Source of the DNA: Nephrocerus scutellatus | Taxonomy: Eukaryota > Arthropoda > Insecta > Diptera > Pipunculidae | DNA length: 64,000 nucleotides | Direction: 5' to 3' | Assembly: GCA_947095585.1 (NCBI GenBank) | Contig: OX352761.1 | Span: forward strand, 57,148,432 to 57,212,431 | In this document: positions 10,454 through 22,194 of the stretch, one piece after another | Layout of the letters: the number at the start of each line of letters is the position of its first letter | Position numbering within the stretch: position 1 is the first letter of the stretch | Translations under genes and position numbers: made by a program | The notes under the pieces: model-generated | Told to the model about the DNA's origin: nothing | Databases searched by the model: none | Seen by the model: the letters and a program-made list of their open reading frames with translations, nothing else

Positions 10454-10858
10454 GGATATTTTTTAATTTTAATATCATATATAATAAAATATTCATTCGG
10501 CCCTATGTCTTTATAACAAAAGAAAAGGCTTGTATTTGTTATAAACAATGGAGGAAAAGGTATATTTATATAATATAAGCATTAGTAATTCAACAATAAT
10601 CAGTTAATAAATTATTAGAAATTTCCTTTTTGGTTTGGAATATAAATATAATTCTCAACAAGCCTTTACTTTTTATTAAAGACATAGGGACCGAAAACGC
10701 AGTACAATCAGAGATCTATACTCCAAAAAACCTAACTCAGTATATATACTGGAAGTGGTTAAGAGTCTCTCACTGTTCTACACGAACAAACTTTTGACGG
10801 GAACAGTAATCTACTGAACCCATACATGCAACGCAGCTCCTGTAATATTTTAGCCAGA

Positions 10859-11070
10859 GATAAGTAGATTCAATCGCTTTCTCTTCCTAACATATTACAC
10901 CCTGGCTGGAAATCGACAAACAGTATCGCTTCGCTTTTTCGTCACTGATGGTCTGTTCTGCCGAAATTTCTCGTGGGCTTGCAAGGGATAAGTAGATTCA
11001 ATCGCTTTTCCTTACTTGCGCCACTCCTTGTTGACCGGCACAGGAAGTAAGTAGATTCAATCGCCTCTTC
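10859..11070. repeat. 18-bp motif, three remaining copies (copy B)
   Basis: TAAGTAGATTCAATCGC is present near 10861, 10989 and 11048. The second copy of the array in block A is lost here: the sequence jumps from AACAGTA to TCGCTTCGCTTTTTCG, consistent with a deletion of about 25-30 bp. Confidence 0.75.
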
Positions 11071-11686
11071 CTCAGTTAGAGCCCACTGGTCATTGGCATA
11101 TAGCGGGGAATAGGTGACGTCAGTCTATGTTTCCCCACTATAGCCAATTATTTTCAGTCGACTGCGAAGTCCGACTGTGGTATAGGGTATTGGATGCGCC
11201 AATCTCCTATATAGGCAAATACCTCTATACGTAGGTTTAGGAATATATATATAGTTAGGTATAAATAAGTAGTTATTCTTATTTTAAGCACTTGAAAAGC
11301 ATGTAATTTAATATTAAAATCTCAAGAAGAGAAGAAAAGGAAATAAAACAAATAATAAAGACAAAAACCAAAATACCAACAAAAAACCGAATTCTTATTT
11401 ATAAGGAAAACAAAAACAATTTGTAACACCGACGTATAGGAGAATAACCCGGGGAGCGTCACCCGTGTAGAAACGTTACAGATCGTATACGCGAGAAAGT
11501 AGTTAGGTTGAAGAGCCGTTTCGACAGAGGAAAGTGTAAGCCAAAAAAACTGAATATTGGGACCCAGGTTGTGTAAAGGAATAACCAGATTAGGAAATTC
11601 AAATTCGACGTACATTACGGTAGCCCATATAAAGTTATTGGAGTCTTATGAAACGACCGCTATAAGTTGAAGAAGCGGAATACGGA

Positions 11687-11830
11687 GAACTGTTCTTGTG
11701 ATTACTGTATAAGTCTTGAGATGGGATTCTCTGAGGACTGTTCTTGTGATTACTGTATAAGTCTTGAGATGTGATTTTCTGAGGACAATTCTTGTGATTA
11801 CTGTGTAAGTCTTAAGATCTTCAAAAGACG
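11687..11830 (-). repeat. Three 48-bp tandem repeats, copy B
   Basis: Units fall at 11687, 11735 and 11783. The 16-residue periodic minus-strand frame (11646-11849) stays open, with a few residue changes relative to copy A. Confidence 0.8.
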
Positions 11831-12712
11831 TATGTAATGGAAATATCATCGAGAGCGGTGAAGAAGTCAGGAAGGTCGTGTTAGAGTATGTTCTGGTATG
11901 ACAGTAGCTAAGGAGTACCCAATATGAGTTACCTATTACGTTGAATAATAAAACATATAAAAGGATTTGTGTGTTTCTCTTTATTTATTTATGAAAATAA
12001 AAGAACAGCTGTTATACGAAAGAGAACACGTCTTATGAGTCATTTCTGATAATGACGAGGACTAAGGGCAGTCACGCAGAATCTGTAGTCGGGTTCGGTT
12101 TGGCTTCTTTTCTCTGGCATCTATATAAAAAAAAAACGTATTCGAATTGTGCGTTATGGTCCCGAGTTCATACATAAGTCCCATGGAAAACGGCATTTTT
12201 TTCACTTTTTCCAAAATTTTCTAATTTTTTCTCGAATTTTCCAAGTTTCGAGGTTCTTATTATCATCCCCGGATTAATACGAACATTTAAAAAAAAGAGT
12301 GAAATCGGTCAAGCCAGACAGACTAAGTTACTTTCACATTTATAATATAAATAAGGATAAAGATATGTTTTTGTATAGAAAGGCTTAATTCTATTTTTAT
12401 TTGCTGTTACTCGTTTGTTTTTACAACTAATGTCGCAATTCACACCTTTCTCTGAGATAACTTCATAGAGTCCCACCTAAACTGGGTCTACTTTTTTCGA
12501 GTCTCATTTTTTAATAAAACCAAACTACCTGGTTCGAAACTGTATTCAATTGTGTTAAAAAGAATGGTATATTTTCTTTTATTTTTCTTATCTAGCAGAT
12601 AGTCTAGTTTCCTTGTGGGTAGTCTGTAATTTGTGTCTTAAGTCAATTACATATTCTTCGTAGTTGTAAAAAGGTATAACTGATGAGTAATGTTTGAGGG
12701 TAACTTGCATTG

Positions 12713-14330
12713 CTAGGCATAAACTAACTCAAATGGGGTATATTCCTTTTCGGAATTTTCGGAAGTATTGTAGCAGAAAACGTAGTATGGAAGCCATGTA
12801 AACCTATCAGCATGTTCTTTGGAAACATACGATCGAAAATACGCTTCCAATACTTTGTGAGTATTTTCCAAAGCTCCAATACTTTCGTGGTAGTATGCTG
12901 TGGAATGCTGTGTAGTTGTTGTATTTTTAACAATTTGCATGTTCCTTAAATACCTCTTTTATAAACTCTGTTCCTTGGTCCGTTGCAATAAATATGTATG
13001 AAGTGCTCAAAAAGTGATTTCGCTACTGTATTTGCTTCCTTTTTCTTATGTGGAACTGCTTTTTTGAATTTCGTAAGTTCGTCTTGCAGTGTTAGAACAT
13101 ATCGCGAGCCTTTTCTGTCTCGTCTTAAAATCCACCAAGATCTTTTCGAACTTGATTCTGCAGTCGATGTTATCGTCATCGGTTGTTTATTTGGCTTTAT
13201 ATATTTATTTCTTTGACATATTCTGCAATGCTTAACATACGTAGTCACTTTGCATTCCGGTCTAATAATATTTTTTTTAGATTTTTGAGCATTTGTGGTA
13301 CTTTGGGGGACGCCTCCCCAGAGTTTTCTTAGCTCTCTTTTTGTAACAAACACTTTCTTTATGCATACTGGGTCACAGATTTCTTGCACGTCTCTCAACA
13401 ACATTTTGTCAAATGATGTTGATCGAGCTGTAGTGCTATTTTTGCTCATGCCAATATCAAACAATTTTTCCCAGGAATGTAGGCCAAAATCTTGTTTAGT
13501 CCAAATACAATGTCTTGATCCTTCAAATCTCTAAAAACTTTATCATCTTTCAAACTATTTACTGACCTTAACTAAACTAGGGCTAACTTGGTATCTGATG
13601 GTTTCATAATCTCTTTGATTTGTTGCTTGTTACTTAATTGTTGATTGTTAGAGGATTGTTGCTCACGTTTTTGTGCTCGAGTTGTGACACACACCTAAAA
13701 ACATTATTTTTAGATCATCGGATGTTAATTTTATCCGGCTAAATGCATCAGCCGTGCAGTTTTTTTTTCTGGTGAGTATTCTACATAGAAGTTGTATTCT
13801 TCCAACAGAAACCTACATTTCGCTAACCTACTTGAAGGTTCCTTCAATGAAAACAAGTATACTAAAGGTCTGTGGTCTGTAAGTATTTTGAAACATTGTC
13901 CGAAAAGATAAGATCTGAAATTCTTTATTGCCCATACTATTGCTAGCAGTTCTTTTTCTATCGTACTGTAATTTTTCTCTGCAGCATTTAACGTTTTACT
14001 AGCGTATGCTACTGGACTGTCATCTGAATTTGCTAAAACTGCTCCCAACTCTACGTGACGGTGACCTAAATATAATACTTCTTTCCGTAGGAAAGTCGTT
14101 ACCAAACGACTACAAAAAAAAAAGCTGTGCAAGGCCTGCTTTACTTGTCAACTTCCATCTATATCCTTGACTTAAATCAATCCAAGAGAAATATTTAGCT
14201 GAATCCAAAATGTCGAATATGTCAGTAACATTAGGTAGCGGAAACTTGTCGTACTCTATTTTTTGGAACGTTCAGGATCGGTGAATTCCATGCTGATATG
14301 GATGGTTCAACTACGATAGAGCTTAATGTA
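12713..14330 (-). pseudogene. Degenerate Ty3/gypsy pol, copy B
   Basis: This repeats copy A. An integrase core piece lies at 12940-12713, and an integrase zinc-finger and core start at 13464-12946 (HCRICQRNKY; then ILRRDRKGSRYVLTLQDELTKF). The RT/RNase H piece at 14132-13731 contains EVLYLGHRHVELGAVL and PVAYASKTLNAAEK. It has lost the segment with YLDD (deletion at about 14093) and part of the RT N-terminus (about 14310). It is non-functional. Confidence 0.88.
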
Positions 14331-14519
14331 ACTAGGTAAGGTTCCCTTTTTCAGTTAGATCTGGGCTTTTGCTACGGGTGTATAAGTAAGGTGGTCTCCA
14401 TCTAAATGAAATATGTCTTCAAATTTTGAGCATAAGGAAGCTATTCCATTGGTTTCCTCTGTATTCAATGTGTCCAGATTTAATGTTTTTAGTACTTGCC
14501 TTATGCATCCGGGTTTTGG

Positions 14520-15050
14520 TTATGAGCTTTGTTCGTGCTTCAGAATATAATGCTCGCTTGCTGGCACGGCGTTAGGTTCTACCCATCTTACTTTTATCAC
14601 TTCTTTTTCTCTAGTATTCATGATTTTGATGGGAATCCTTCCATTTTTTTGTTGTGATAGGGACCCTGCCAGTAGTCTGTTTGGCTGAAAAACACGCTCG
14701 TTTGTGTGTACGGTCTCCAATCAATAAGTGCATTCGCACCGCGTGCTATGTTAAATTTATAACAATTCCCGCAGTAATCGTTAGAACTCTTTTATGATTC
14801 GTATTGGCGTAGTTATTAGAATAGTTGTGTCTGCCTCGATCCGCTCTATTTCTGTCATATGTGTTCCTAATTCCATTGTTGGTTCTTGTTTGGTTGTAAG
14901 ATTCTGCTTGATTGTTTCGCGGATTTCTGTCCCTCTGGTCATGGTAGCTTCTTCGTATATTCCCTACGTATCTAACAGTTTCGTAGTTAGGTAAAGTTCC
15001 TGGATCTAGTTCTAATATATGTTGGATTGCATCTTGTAATTTAGTGTGTC
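14520..15050. other. End of copy B, degenerate gag-pol junction
   Basis: This matches 6170-6690 of copy A. The minus-strand frame 14720-14520 is open but matches no domain I recognise. The Gag-like fragment that follows in copy A is absent. Confidence 0.4.
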
Positions 15051-15400
15051 ATTTTCATGGAAACGTAGTATATACGAATGTGAATTACAGCGTGGTCCCG
15101 ATTTGCGTCCTACAATGGTTCTAAAAATTGTGTACGCAAACGTACGAAACAACGCAAATCATTTCCTTTTCCTCGTATATTCCTATACAATAGGTGGTAG
15201 ATTGGTTGCAAAGTATTTAAAAAATTTATTTTGCTACGCAAATCGAAACAAATTTTCCCATATGATTCAATACTTATGGTTCCGAAGACTTTAATATTTA
15301 TTTTTTTATTTCATTAAAAACTCATTTAATTTGATATGTCAATCTCTTTAATATGTTCTCCTGTTGATGTCGTTGGCTTCTTAGAGGCCACACACAATTA
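15050..15400. other. Intergenic AT-rich sequence
   Basis: No gene is supported. The plus-strand frame 15046-15294 starts without a good initiation context and resembles nothing I recognise. Confidence 0.4.
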
Positions 15401-15882
15401 AATTATTTTATTGTAGCATTACTCATTGTTTCCACATCATATAACAATAATGCTACAATAAAATAATTTGTTTTGAGTAAAATTATCGGAGTTAACGCTA
15501 AAATGTATTCATGGCAAAAAAATAAAGAATAAATTTAGAACTCATGTAATCGTATATGAGAAAACATCTGGTTTTGTTGCTTCTGATTCTTAAGGTAATA
15601 TGTTTTCTAAATATTGAATTTGGTAGTGAATTTGTGTGGTTTCGTTCATAAATTGGCGCCCACTAATAATATATATGTTCTAAATTGTCTGCCTCCGTCT
15701 CGGTGTTTGCAGTGCGACCCTTCTCTACAAAATAAAATTTGATTTGTGCTGACCTTGAAAATCTTTTAAATATTCCTACAACATTTTTTTCAATTTGGCT
15801 CTTAATTATTGTAGCGTTATTTAAAGCCCGTATAGGTGTACATGCACACAAGCAAATTATTTTATTGTAGCATTATTGTTAT
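15400..15882. repeat. Inverted-repeat (MITE-like) element
   Basis: A 30-bp segment at 15441-15470 has a perfect reverse complement at 15853-15882 (core ATTATTTTATTGTAGCATTA). A third copy at 15400-15421 is in the right-hand orientation and makes a 22-bp perfect hairpin with 15448-15469. The outer stretches CATTGTTTCCAC (about 15424) and GTGGAAACAATG (about 15918) are also inverted. The interior has no transposase. This fits a small non-autonomous DNA element, possibly with one terminus duplicated. Confidence 0.6.
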
Positions 15883-15929
15883 TTGAGGTTAAAACAACAA
15901 ATTATTGTGATTTGTGGTGGAAACAATGT

Positions 15930-17070
15930 ATGGATGTACTCCTAATGTCGAGTTCTATTCATTTTTTTTTTAAATCTAGATTTGGTTGTTCTAACAGAAC
16001 ACAAAAACATTTGATCTGGTTTTGTAGTTGTGTTGGTAAACACAATTAATTTTAAGACACAGTTTTATAATCTCATACTCGAAAATAACCTCACAATAGT
16101 CACAATACAACATTAAATTAACGAATGGCGCAAACCAAACTGATGTATTTAGATTTGTAGCTGTTATTTATAATAATAAAAAATTGGCATTTCTACGTAT
16201 TAGTGAATTTTGTAGAAAAGGGAGGGGGTAAATCTTAAAAAGAAATGCGATTTCTGAAATTGGATCTAGATAAAACAATCTCTTGATTTTTTTTTGGTAA
16301 ATAGAACACTGGATAAACATTGATCTGCCGGCATATTTTTTGATTCAGATCAAGCTAAGGGTGAATAGAAAATCACATAAGGAACGGTAACATTTTTGTA
16401 GCTTTACATATAATGGAAACAACGCAAACCTAATCTTTTCCCTCCTTCAAACATCCAGATCAACCGTCCACACCACATCAGGTATATCGGACGAGCGGTC
16501 TTCGAGTTATGCGCGAACAGACATCCAAAAAAAGTTTCATTTTTTTATATAAGGAAGTGTAAAATATGCACTGTACTTTTTTTATACGGAAGTATTGCAC
16601 CTCTGCATATACTTACGCGTGAATTGAATAAGCGTTTGTAAGAAAGAAGTTTAAAGCATAGAACTAGGAGGTGAAGTAATAAATGTTTGCACATTTGACT
16701 CTCAACGCGACTATGATTGTATGTAGTAATTTTTAGAACATGATGTCAAAGCTAATTTTAATGAGATCGGCAATCAAAATGGTGCTGTTGTTATAAAATG
16801 AAAAACTGCTATGAAGTATGAATACTGAAATTATATTTTATTAATCAGGAATTGACCCCCAGAATAAATTCCGTCCAACAGTGTTTCCACATTCCACAAT
16901 CCACATCCTCACTGCCGACGAAGTAGTTTCACTTCAAAAAATTTAAAAATTTCATAAATTTTTTATTTATTTTGAAATCTGCGCTCGAGCTTAGATTTTT
17001 TCTCGATAAATCGAATACCAAAGTGTTTGGTTGTAGTTAGTTTAAAAAGGGGTAAAACACCCAAAATAGG
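15930..17070. other. Intergenic sequence, nothing recognised
   Basis: This is AT-rich and without an open frame of note. I see no tRNA, splice-site pattern or repeat family that I can name. Confidence 0.4.
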
Positions 17071-17079
17071 ATGCGGTCC

Positions 17080-17322
17080 AGAATTCAGCCGCTGTGCAGT
17101 TTTTGCTGCATGTTTGTCAAAAATTCAATTTGCAGCCAAAGCAGTTCAGCGTATCGGATAAAAATGCATGAAATCGTCTTCACAGTTTGTGCAGCCACTT
17201 TAAATTGGATGCAAATCCGCAATTGTCATTTTACTACAAGCAGACTGCTACTTGGTTTAAAATGCAGCCGCAATTTCGTGCTTACCTTTTTTCAGAACAA
17301 GCTGGGCAGCTGCTGAATTCTT
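17080..17322. repeat. GCAGC-rich element with inverted ends (weak)
   Basis: GAATTCAGCCGCTG at about 17081 and CAGCTGCTGAATTC ending at about 17320 are imperfect inverted ends. Between them TGCAGC or GCTGCA recurs many times. This could be a small MITE. A plus-strand frame (17071-17316) crosses it but is probably incidental. Confidence 0.35.
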
Positions 17323-17554
17323 GACTGCAGCCATATACAGATTTGTTAGAGGGATATTTCGATCTACCGTAGTTTGGTTTTTTAGAGAAAACGAATAACT
17401 TGACAGTCAAAAAATCACTCTTCACCAGATTTTTAATGTAAAAAAACATATTTCATCATGCCTATGCTCATTGCTTCTACGAATAACAGCACGAAAGAAA
17501 GCAATTAATTTTCAGTGAAACTGTTTTCATAGTGTGGAGTGATTCTCGACAGGC

Positions 17555-17685
17555 GTATTTTATTTGCCGAGGAATAAGGAATTAGAATGTCAAAACCAGC
17601 AAAACAGCAGGTTTTCTTATTCCAAAGAAGGAATAAGATAGTGCAATTGTTGTTGTAATTCCTTATTTCTCGGCAAATAAAATAC
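17555..17685. repeat. 131-bp foldback element
   Basis: Arms 17555-17584 and 17656-17685 are 30-bp reverse complements with one mismatch (core TTTATTTGCCGAG and CTCGGCAAATAAA). The loop is about 71 bp and itself contains CTTATTCC / GGAATAAG (about 17617-17636), a nested inverted repeat. This is typical of a MITE. Confidence 0.65.
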
Positions 17686-18035
17686 AGCTTAAGATTGGGT
17701 CTTAAAAAATTTGTGGATATGGTTGTGGTTCGTGGAAAACAATTTACTAAAAATAAAAATAATTCTTCAAATTTTGCTTTAAAGTTATTCCGTGTCATAC
17801 ATTCTTTACAATTCAATGTATTGTAAAAATGTAAGAAGAAGAATGTGTTCTAATTGAAGCCATAAATAAATGTGAGTTTACTTAAATATATTTTTTATAA
17901 TTGGTAATATAAATTTTAGTGAACGTGTTTTGTAGTAAAATACCAATGTAAAGTGTAACGGGCGACCTTTAAAAAAACACATTATTTTGGGTATAGTTAA
18001 TCCATGATACGATAAAGAAATATATTTTTTACTTA

Positions 18036-18870
18036 GGCTAAAGTGCGTTTTAAGAAGCATAGAGTTACGGCTTTCAGACCCCCCCTCCCCCATCTTTAAG
18101 CCCTTATTGAGTAGACTTCGAAAACCGCAATCTTGTTTCTCGGAAATTCCCCCTCAAGGAGAGAGGGGTGTTAAAGTTTTGAGCACTTTTTTGAAAAATG
18201 AATTTTTCTAAGTGGTTTGATGGATGTTAGGGGGTTAATTGGTAACATATAAAATTTGGTCCAATCCAACCCTCCTCGACAGAGTTAGAGCCAAAAAATT
18301 ACTTTCACATTAAAGTTCAGCAGGGGGCGTGTGCAGAAGTGGGCGAGCCTAAATATTGGTATCAATTGAAAGGTGATAATTCGATTATTTGGTTTATATT
18401 CAGAAATGAGTTTTTCCTTTTAAAAGGCGTTTTTTGAACATTATGGACACACTGAAAAGTAATGGGGCTGTATGATCATTGATATTTCACTAAAATATAT
18501 GAAAAACCAATTTTTTATAGGACGGAAGGTTTTTTTATTGCCTTTTATATGATACCAATTAACCCCCTATCATCCATCAAACCACTTGGTGGGGTGTGAG
18601 GGGGGGAGTCAAAGTCCTTTAATCACATATTTCTAATTTTCGTCTGTTACTAAAGTAAAATTGGCTAAAGTGTGTTTTAGTGGCCAAGGATTTTATGGTT
18701 TCGGACATCCCTCTTCTGAAAGCCCTTATTGAGAAGACTTCGAAAACCTCAATCTTTTTTAGCGGAAATGCCCCCTTAAAGAGTGGGGCTTCCAAAGTTT
18801 TGAGCTCTTTTTTGAAAAATGCCTTTTTCTAAGTGGTTTGATGGATGTTACGGGGTTTATGGGTATCACC
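18036..18870. repeat. Repeat element with direct and inverted copies
   Basis: Two direct copies start at 18036 and 18663 (GGCTAAAGTG; offset 627 bp). Each runs through CCCTTATTGAG, GACTTCGAAAACC and AAGTGGTTTGATGGATGTTA. A 37-bp part of this (18210-18246) is also inverted at 18551-18587 with two mismatches. The pattern suggests a transposon with long complex ends. No gene is visible. Confidence 0.6.
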
Positions 18871-19130
18871 ACATGAATCAGGTACAACTTGATCAAACTT
18901 CCGTTTGAGCTAATCAGAAGCAAAGCGAAATGTGCATGCGTCACTAACCATACGAATGCACACAATTTACTGCTACTATTAAATTGCGGTAATTTTTGTC
19001 TCATTACCAATTTTGTTACCAAAATCAGCTCACATGTCCTGAATAGCATTCTATATAAAATTTTAAAAGCTCCGATCACACGAGGGGAGATCAATAACTA
19101 CCCGTGTTAGGATTGAAGACGCAAGTATTT
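18870..19130. other. Spacer before mariner fragment
   Basis: No gene is supported. Both strands carry short frames across 18889-19110 without recognisable similarity. Confidence 0.35.
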
Positions 19131-19139
19131 CGCATTTTT

Positions 19140-19560
19140 TTTTTATTTCTCATCGTAATCTCCTTTTAGTAGGTCGATACACTTATCCCAACGTTTCTGC
19201 CACTTCTTTAATCCCTCCACAAAATACGATTTCTCGACCTCTTCAAAATACGCTTCTGTCTCGGCGATACATCCCCGTTTTAGCTGAATTTTTTCCTCAA
19301 AGTCATGTTTCATGTTGGGAAGAGAAATAAATCACGCAGCTAGGTCGGGCGAGTGCGGTGGGTATGGAAGTAATTCGTAGCGCCGTTCATGCAAATCGGT
19401 CGCGACAATTCGGGATGAATGTGCTGGTGCGTTATCGTGGTGGACTTTTTTCTGATCCAAAAGGGGTCGTATCTCCTTCAATTTCTTATCGAATTATCGA
19501 ATATCGAATAAGGAGCAGATTCACATGAAATCCAGGTTTCATCAACGGTGACGACTACAA
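19140..19560 (-). pseudogene. Mariner transposase, C-terminal half
   Basis: On the minus strand the reading contains VTVDETWISC (first catalytic Asp region, about 19545), HHDNAPAHSS (second Asp, about 19425), LLPYPPHSPDLA (third Asp, about 19360), then NMKHDFEEK and KKWQKRWDKCIDLLKGDY near the C-terminus. These are signatures of mariner-family DD34D transposases, which cut and paste DNA at TA sites. The spacing between the first and second Asp is too short and the frame is broken, so this is a deletion derivative. The first-Asp part lies inside the 717-bp duplication and recurs at about 20262. Confidence 0.8.
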
Positions 19561-20127
19561 ACTCAAACAAAAAAGCTCGTGCCAATTTAGGTAAAAGAGG
19601 TCCAAACACTGCTTCGACTTAAGCCGTATCCGCTTGTTTGATAGGCATTTGACTATCTTCTCTTCTGATTAAAGAATTTCCAATGTCCAGTTGGGTGGGG
19701 GCAGTAGCTTTTGGTGCGTCTTGACGGTTTATTTTTGGATTTCCTTCTGGTTTCCTTCCTTTTCCCGCACAATAATGCAAGTTGTGCAAATTAGTTATAT
19801 ATTTTTTATTGAATGTGGACTCATCGGTCCACAAAATTCTATACAAAAAAATCGCATTTTATATATCAGCGTTTAAAGATTTCGACAAAATTGTACTTTT
19901 CGCACATGATTTATCTCCCTCTTGGCCTTGAACAGGTGTATAATAGTAAGGATGTGGCTCCATGAGGCGAGAGTTATATAAACCTTCCACTGTAAAACAA
20001 CAAATCTTTTCCTCTCCCTAATTTCCTAACGCCTACGCTGTGCTAAGCATTATAAGGGTGCAAACCCCTTTAGCGTGTGTGCATTATAAAAAAAAAAACA
20101 AGATCAGCAACAGCTACTCTCCTAGTG
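19411..20127. repeat. 717-bp tandem duplication, unit 1
   Basis: Starts at CGGGATGAATGTG and is repeated head to tail at 20128. It carries mariner and other transposase remnants. Unit 1 joins unit 2 at TAGTG|CGGGATG. Confidence 0.95.
19619..19846 (-). pseudogene. DDE-type transposase fragment, unit 1
   Basis: The minus-strand frame contains RILWTDESTFNKK and NLHNLHYC. This resembles the first catalytic Asp region of a DDE transposase type common in insects (WTDESTF followed by an N.HN.HY pattern). After about 35 residues the frame is unrelated. It is a short remnant, distinct from the mariner piece. The first codon is TTG, so no start is claimed. Confidence 0.5.
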
Positions 20128-20845
20128 CGGGATGAATGTGCTGGTGCGTTATCGTGGTGGACTTTTTTCTGATCCAAAAGGGGTCGTATCTCCTTCAATT
20201 TCTTATCGAATTATCGAATATCGAATAAGGAGCAGATTCACATGAAATCCAGGTTTCATCAACGGTGACGACTACAAACTCAAACAAAAAAGCTCGTGCC
20301 AATTTAGGTAAAAGAGGTCCAAACACTGCTTCGACTTAAGCCGTATCCGCTTGTTTGATAGGCATTTGACTATCTTCTCTTCTGATTAAAGAATTTCCAA
20401 TGTCCAGTTGGGTGGGGGCAGTAGCTTTTGGTGCGTCTTGACGGTTTATTTTTGGATTTCCTTCTGGTTTCCTTCCTTTTCCCGCACAATAATGCAAGTT
20501 GTGCAAATTAGTTATATATTTTTTATTGAATGTGGACTCATCGGTCCACAAAATTCTATACAAAAAAATCGCATTTTATATATCAGCGTTTAAAGATTTC
20601 GACAAAATTGTACTTTTCGCACATGATTTATCTCCCTCTTGGCCTTGAACAGGTGTATAATAGTAAGGATGTGGCTCCATGAGGCGAGAGTTATATAAAC
20701 CTTCCACTGTAAAACAACAAATCTTTTCCTCTCCCTAATTTCCTAACGCCTACGCTGTGCTAAGCATTATAAGGGTGCAAACCCCTTTAGCGTGTGTGCA
20801 TTATAAAAAAAAAACAAGATCAGCAACAGCTACTCTCATAGTGCT
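20128..20845. repeat. 717-bp tandem duplication, unit 2
   Basis: Nearly identical to unit 1. The visible differences are one A fewer in an A-run near 20806-20815 and C-to-A near 20840. Unit 2 ends at CATAGTGC and then continues into unrelated flank. Confidence 0.95.
20336..20563 (-). pseudogene. DDE-type transposase fragment, unit 2
   Basis: Identical in translation to the fragment at 19619-19846, carried along by the tandem duplication. Confidence 0.5.
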
Positions 20846-20899
20846 TTTTCTTGAATCACCCGCTACTAATTGCATATTTTTATTTATTTATTTATTTAT

Positions 20900-21600
20900 T
20901 CTGTCTGTGATATATGTCAGAACAAAACGGAAAAAAACTTCTCTTGAAATACGCGAGGAACCAACAAGCGTATGATGACTGTAATATTCTAGAATAGGAC
21001 GGACAAGACTACAATATTTAGTTTTCAATGTGTATGGATCTATGAAAACAAGAGATTTAAAAATCCTGGAAGAGAACTAGCTTTGGTACAAACATAATTT
21101 ATATGCAGGTCAAAAGAAAGCCTCTTGTCAAATATTACCCCAAGATCCTTAAAATGCTTAACTCTTAAAAGAATATACTTACTTAAAGTATAAACCTCCA
21201 AAATAGCATATTTAAGTTGAGATCATTTCTACCAACTTCAAAAATAAATAAATAAATGGGATATAGTAGAAACTTTCCAGTCCGCAAGAGAAATTTCCTA
21301 AAAGCAGATATTCATTGAAGACAAAACAAAGGGGTATTGCTAAGCAGTTAGCACAATGTTTCAAGACAATAGGAAAAATACCATGATGATCAGGAGTGAC
21401 GTTAGAAGGAACACAAAGAGGGCATAAATGTTCTCGAAGAAACTTCCAAGAAATTCGATTATCTCTAAAGGGTAAGATGAGAGGGAGTTCCCATATTTCA
21501 TATTTAAAGAAAATCTAACACTTTGGCGCTTAGTATTCAGAAAGAACCAAAAAAGTTTAGGATTATCTTTAAGGTTGTTTTCTAATTTATTAACATAGTT
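20900..21600 (-). pseudogene. LINE reverse-transcriptase remnant (jockey/CR1 type)
   Basis: On the minus strand, FKDLGVIFDKRLSFDLHINY (about 21150-21095) is the conserved stretch after the RT palm in jockey/CR1-like LINEs. Further on in another frame LKTKYCSLVRPILEYYS (about 21025-20975) is also typical. Several frameshifts separate them. The plus-strand side ends in a TTTATTTATTTATT run (about 20879), which could be the A-rich 3' tail read in reverse. Non-functional. Confidence 0.75.
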
Positions 21601-21704
21601 GCAAAAGAGAAATCTAAATAAAAATAAAAACTATTTTCTAAGACGAGAACACAAAGAATAATCTTCGAGCCCGCGTTTGTAAAGTTTGTGTGCTATATTT
21701 TTAA

Positions 21705-22030
21705 ATTCTCTATATTAAGTTCACTTGTTTGTGGCTGACTGGCTGGCTGGCACACCAAATCTTGTGATCAATTTTTAACCCACTTCCTACAGCCCGATTT
21801 TATTGAAATTTTGCACACATGTATATCTCCCATGAAACACTTTCTATTAAAATTTGAGGCCCCTCGGTCCGCGGGGTCGGGGGGCTCCCATACAAATATT
21901 TTACAAAATTTACCCGATTTTCTTTAAATTTTGTACACATGTGTGTCTTGATGGAAAACACTTTTTGTAAAAATTTGGAGCGATCGGCCCCTTGGGGACC
22001 CCAATACACAATTTAAATATCGCTATATCG
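21705..22030 (+). mobile_element. Helitron-like repeat fragment
   Basis: Begins TTCTCTATATTAAG and has the same order of blocks as 7060-7250: GACTGGCTGGCTGGCACACC, CAAATCTTGTGATC, ACCCACTTCCT, then two tandem units with CACATGTGTATCT-like cores and AAACACTTT. The family is AT-rich with GC-rich islands (GGTCCGCGGGGTCGG). No protein is encoded. Confidence 0.45.
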
Positions 22031-22128
22031 CATCAGATCACGGCAAAGTCTGAGCTCTGTGCTTTTTGAGCAGCGCTGTTCCCTGCCGCTGCGTCATTTG
22101 GTGGATGATTTTGCCACAAAACGAGCAC

Positions 22129-22158
22129 GCAGTGTGTGTGTGTATGTGTGTGTATCCC
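22129..22158. repeat. GT microsatellite
   Basis: An imperfect (GT)n run of about 28 bp, interrupted by TATG. Confidence 0.8.
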
Positions 22159-22194
22159 CGATTAGAGAATTTACAAGAAAAATTTTAATTTTTA

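Larger units (their letters stand above)
7909..15050. repeat. Large segmental duplication, copy B
   Basis: This is the direct repeat of 1-6690. It differs by one extra 118-bp unit, an extra 445-bp unit near 9500-10060, loss of one 18-bp-motif copy near 10925, and deletions inside the RT remnant near 14093 and 14310. Homology stops at about 15045, where a sequence reading TTAGTGTG is shared and then diverges. Confidence 0.9.

Noticed and set aside
17505..17816. Minus-strand 103-codon frame
   Set aside because: It runs through the foldback element at 17555-17685 and shows no recognisable domain.
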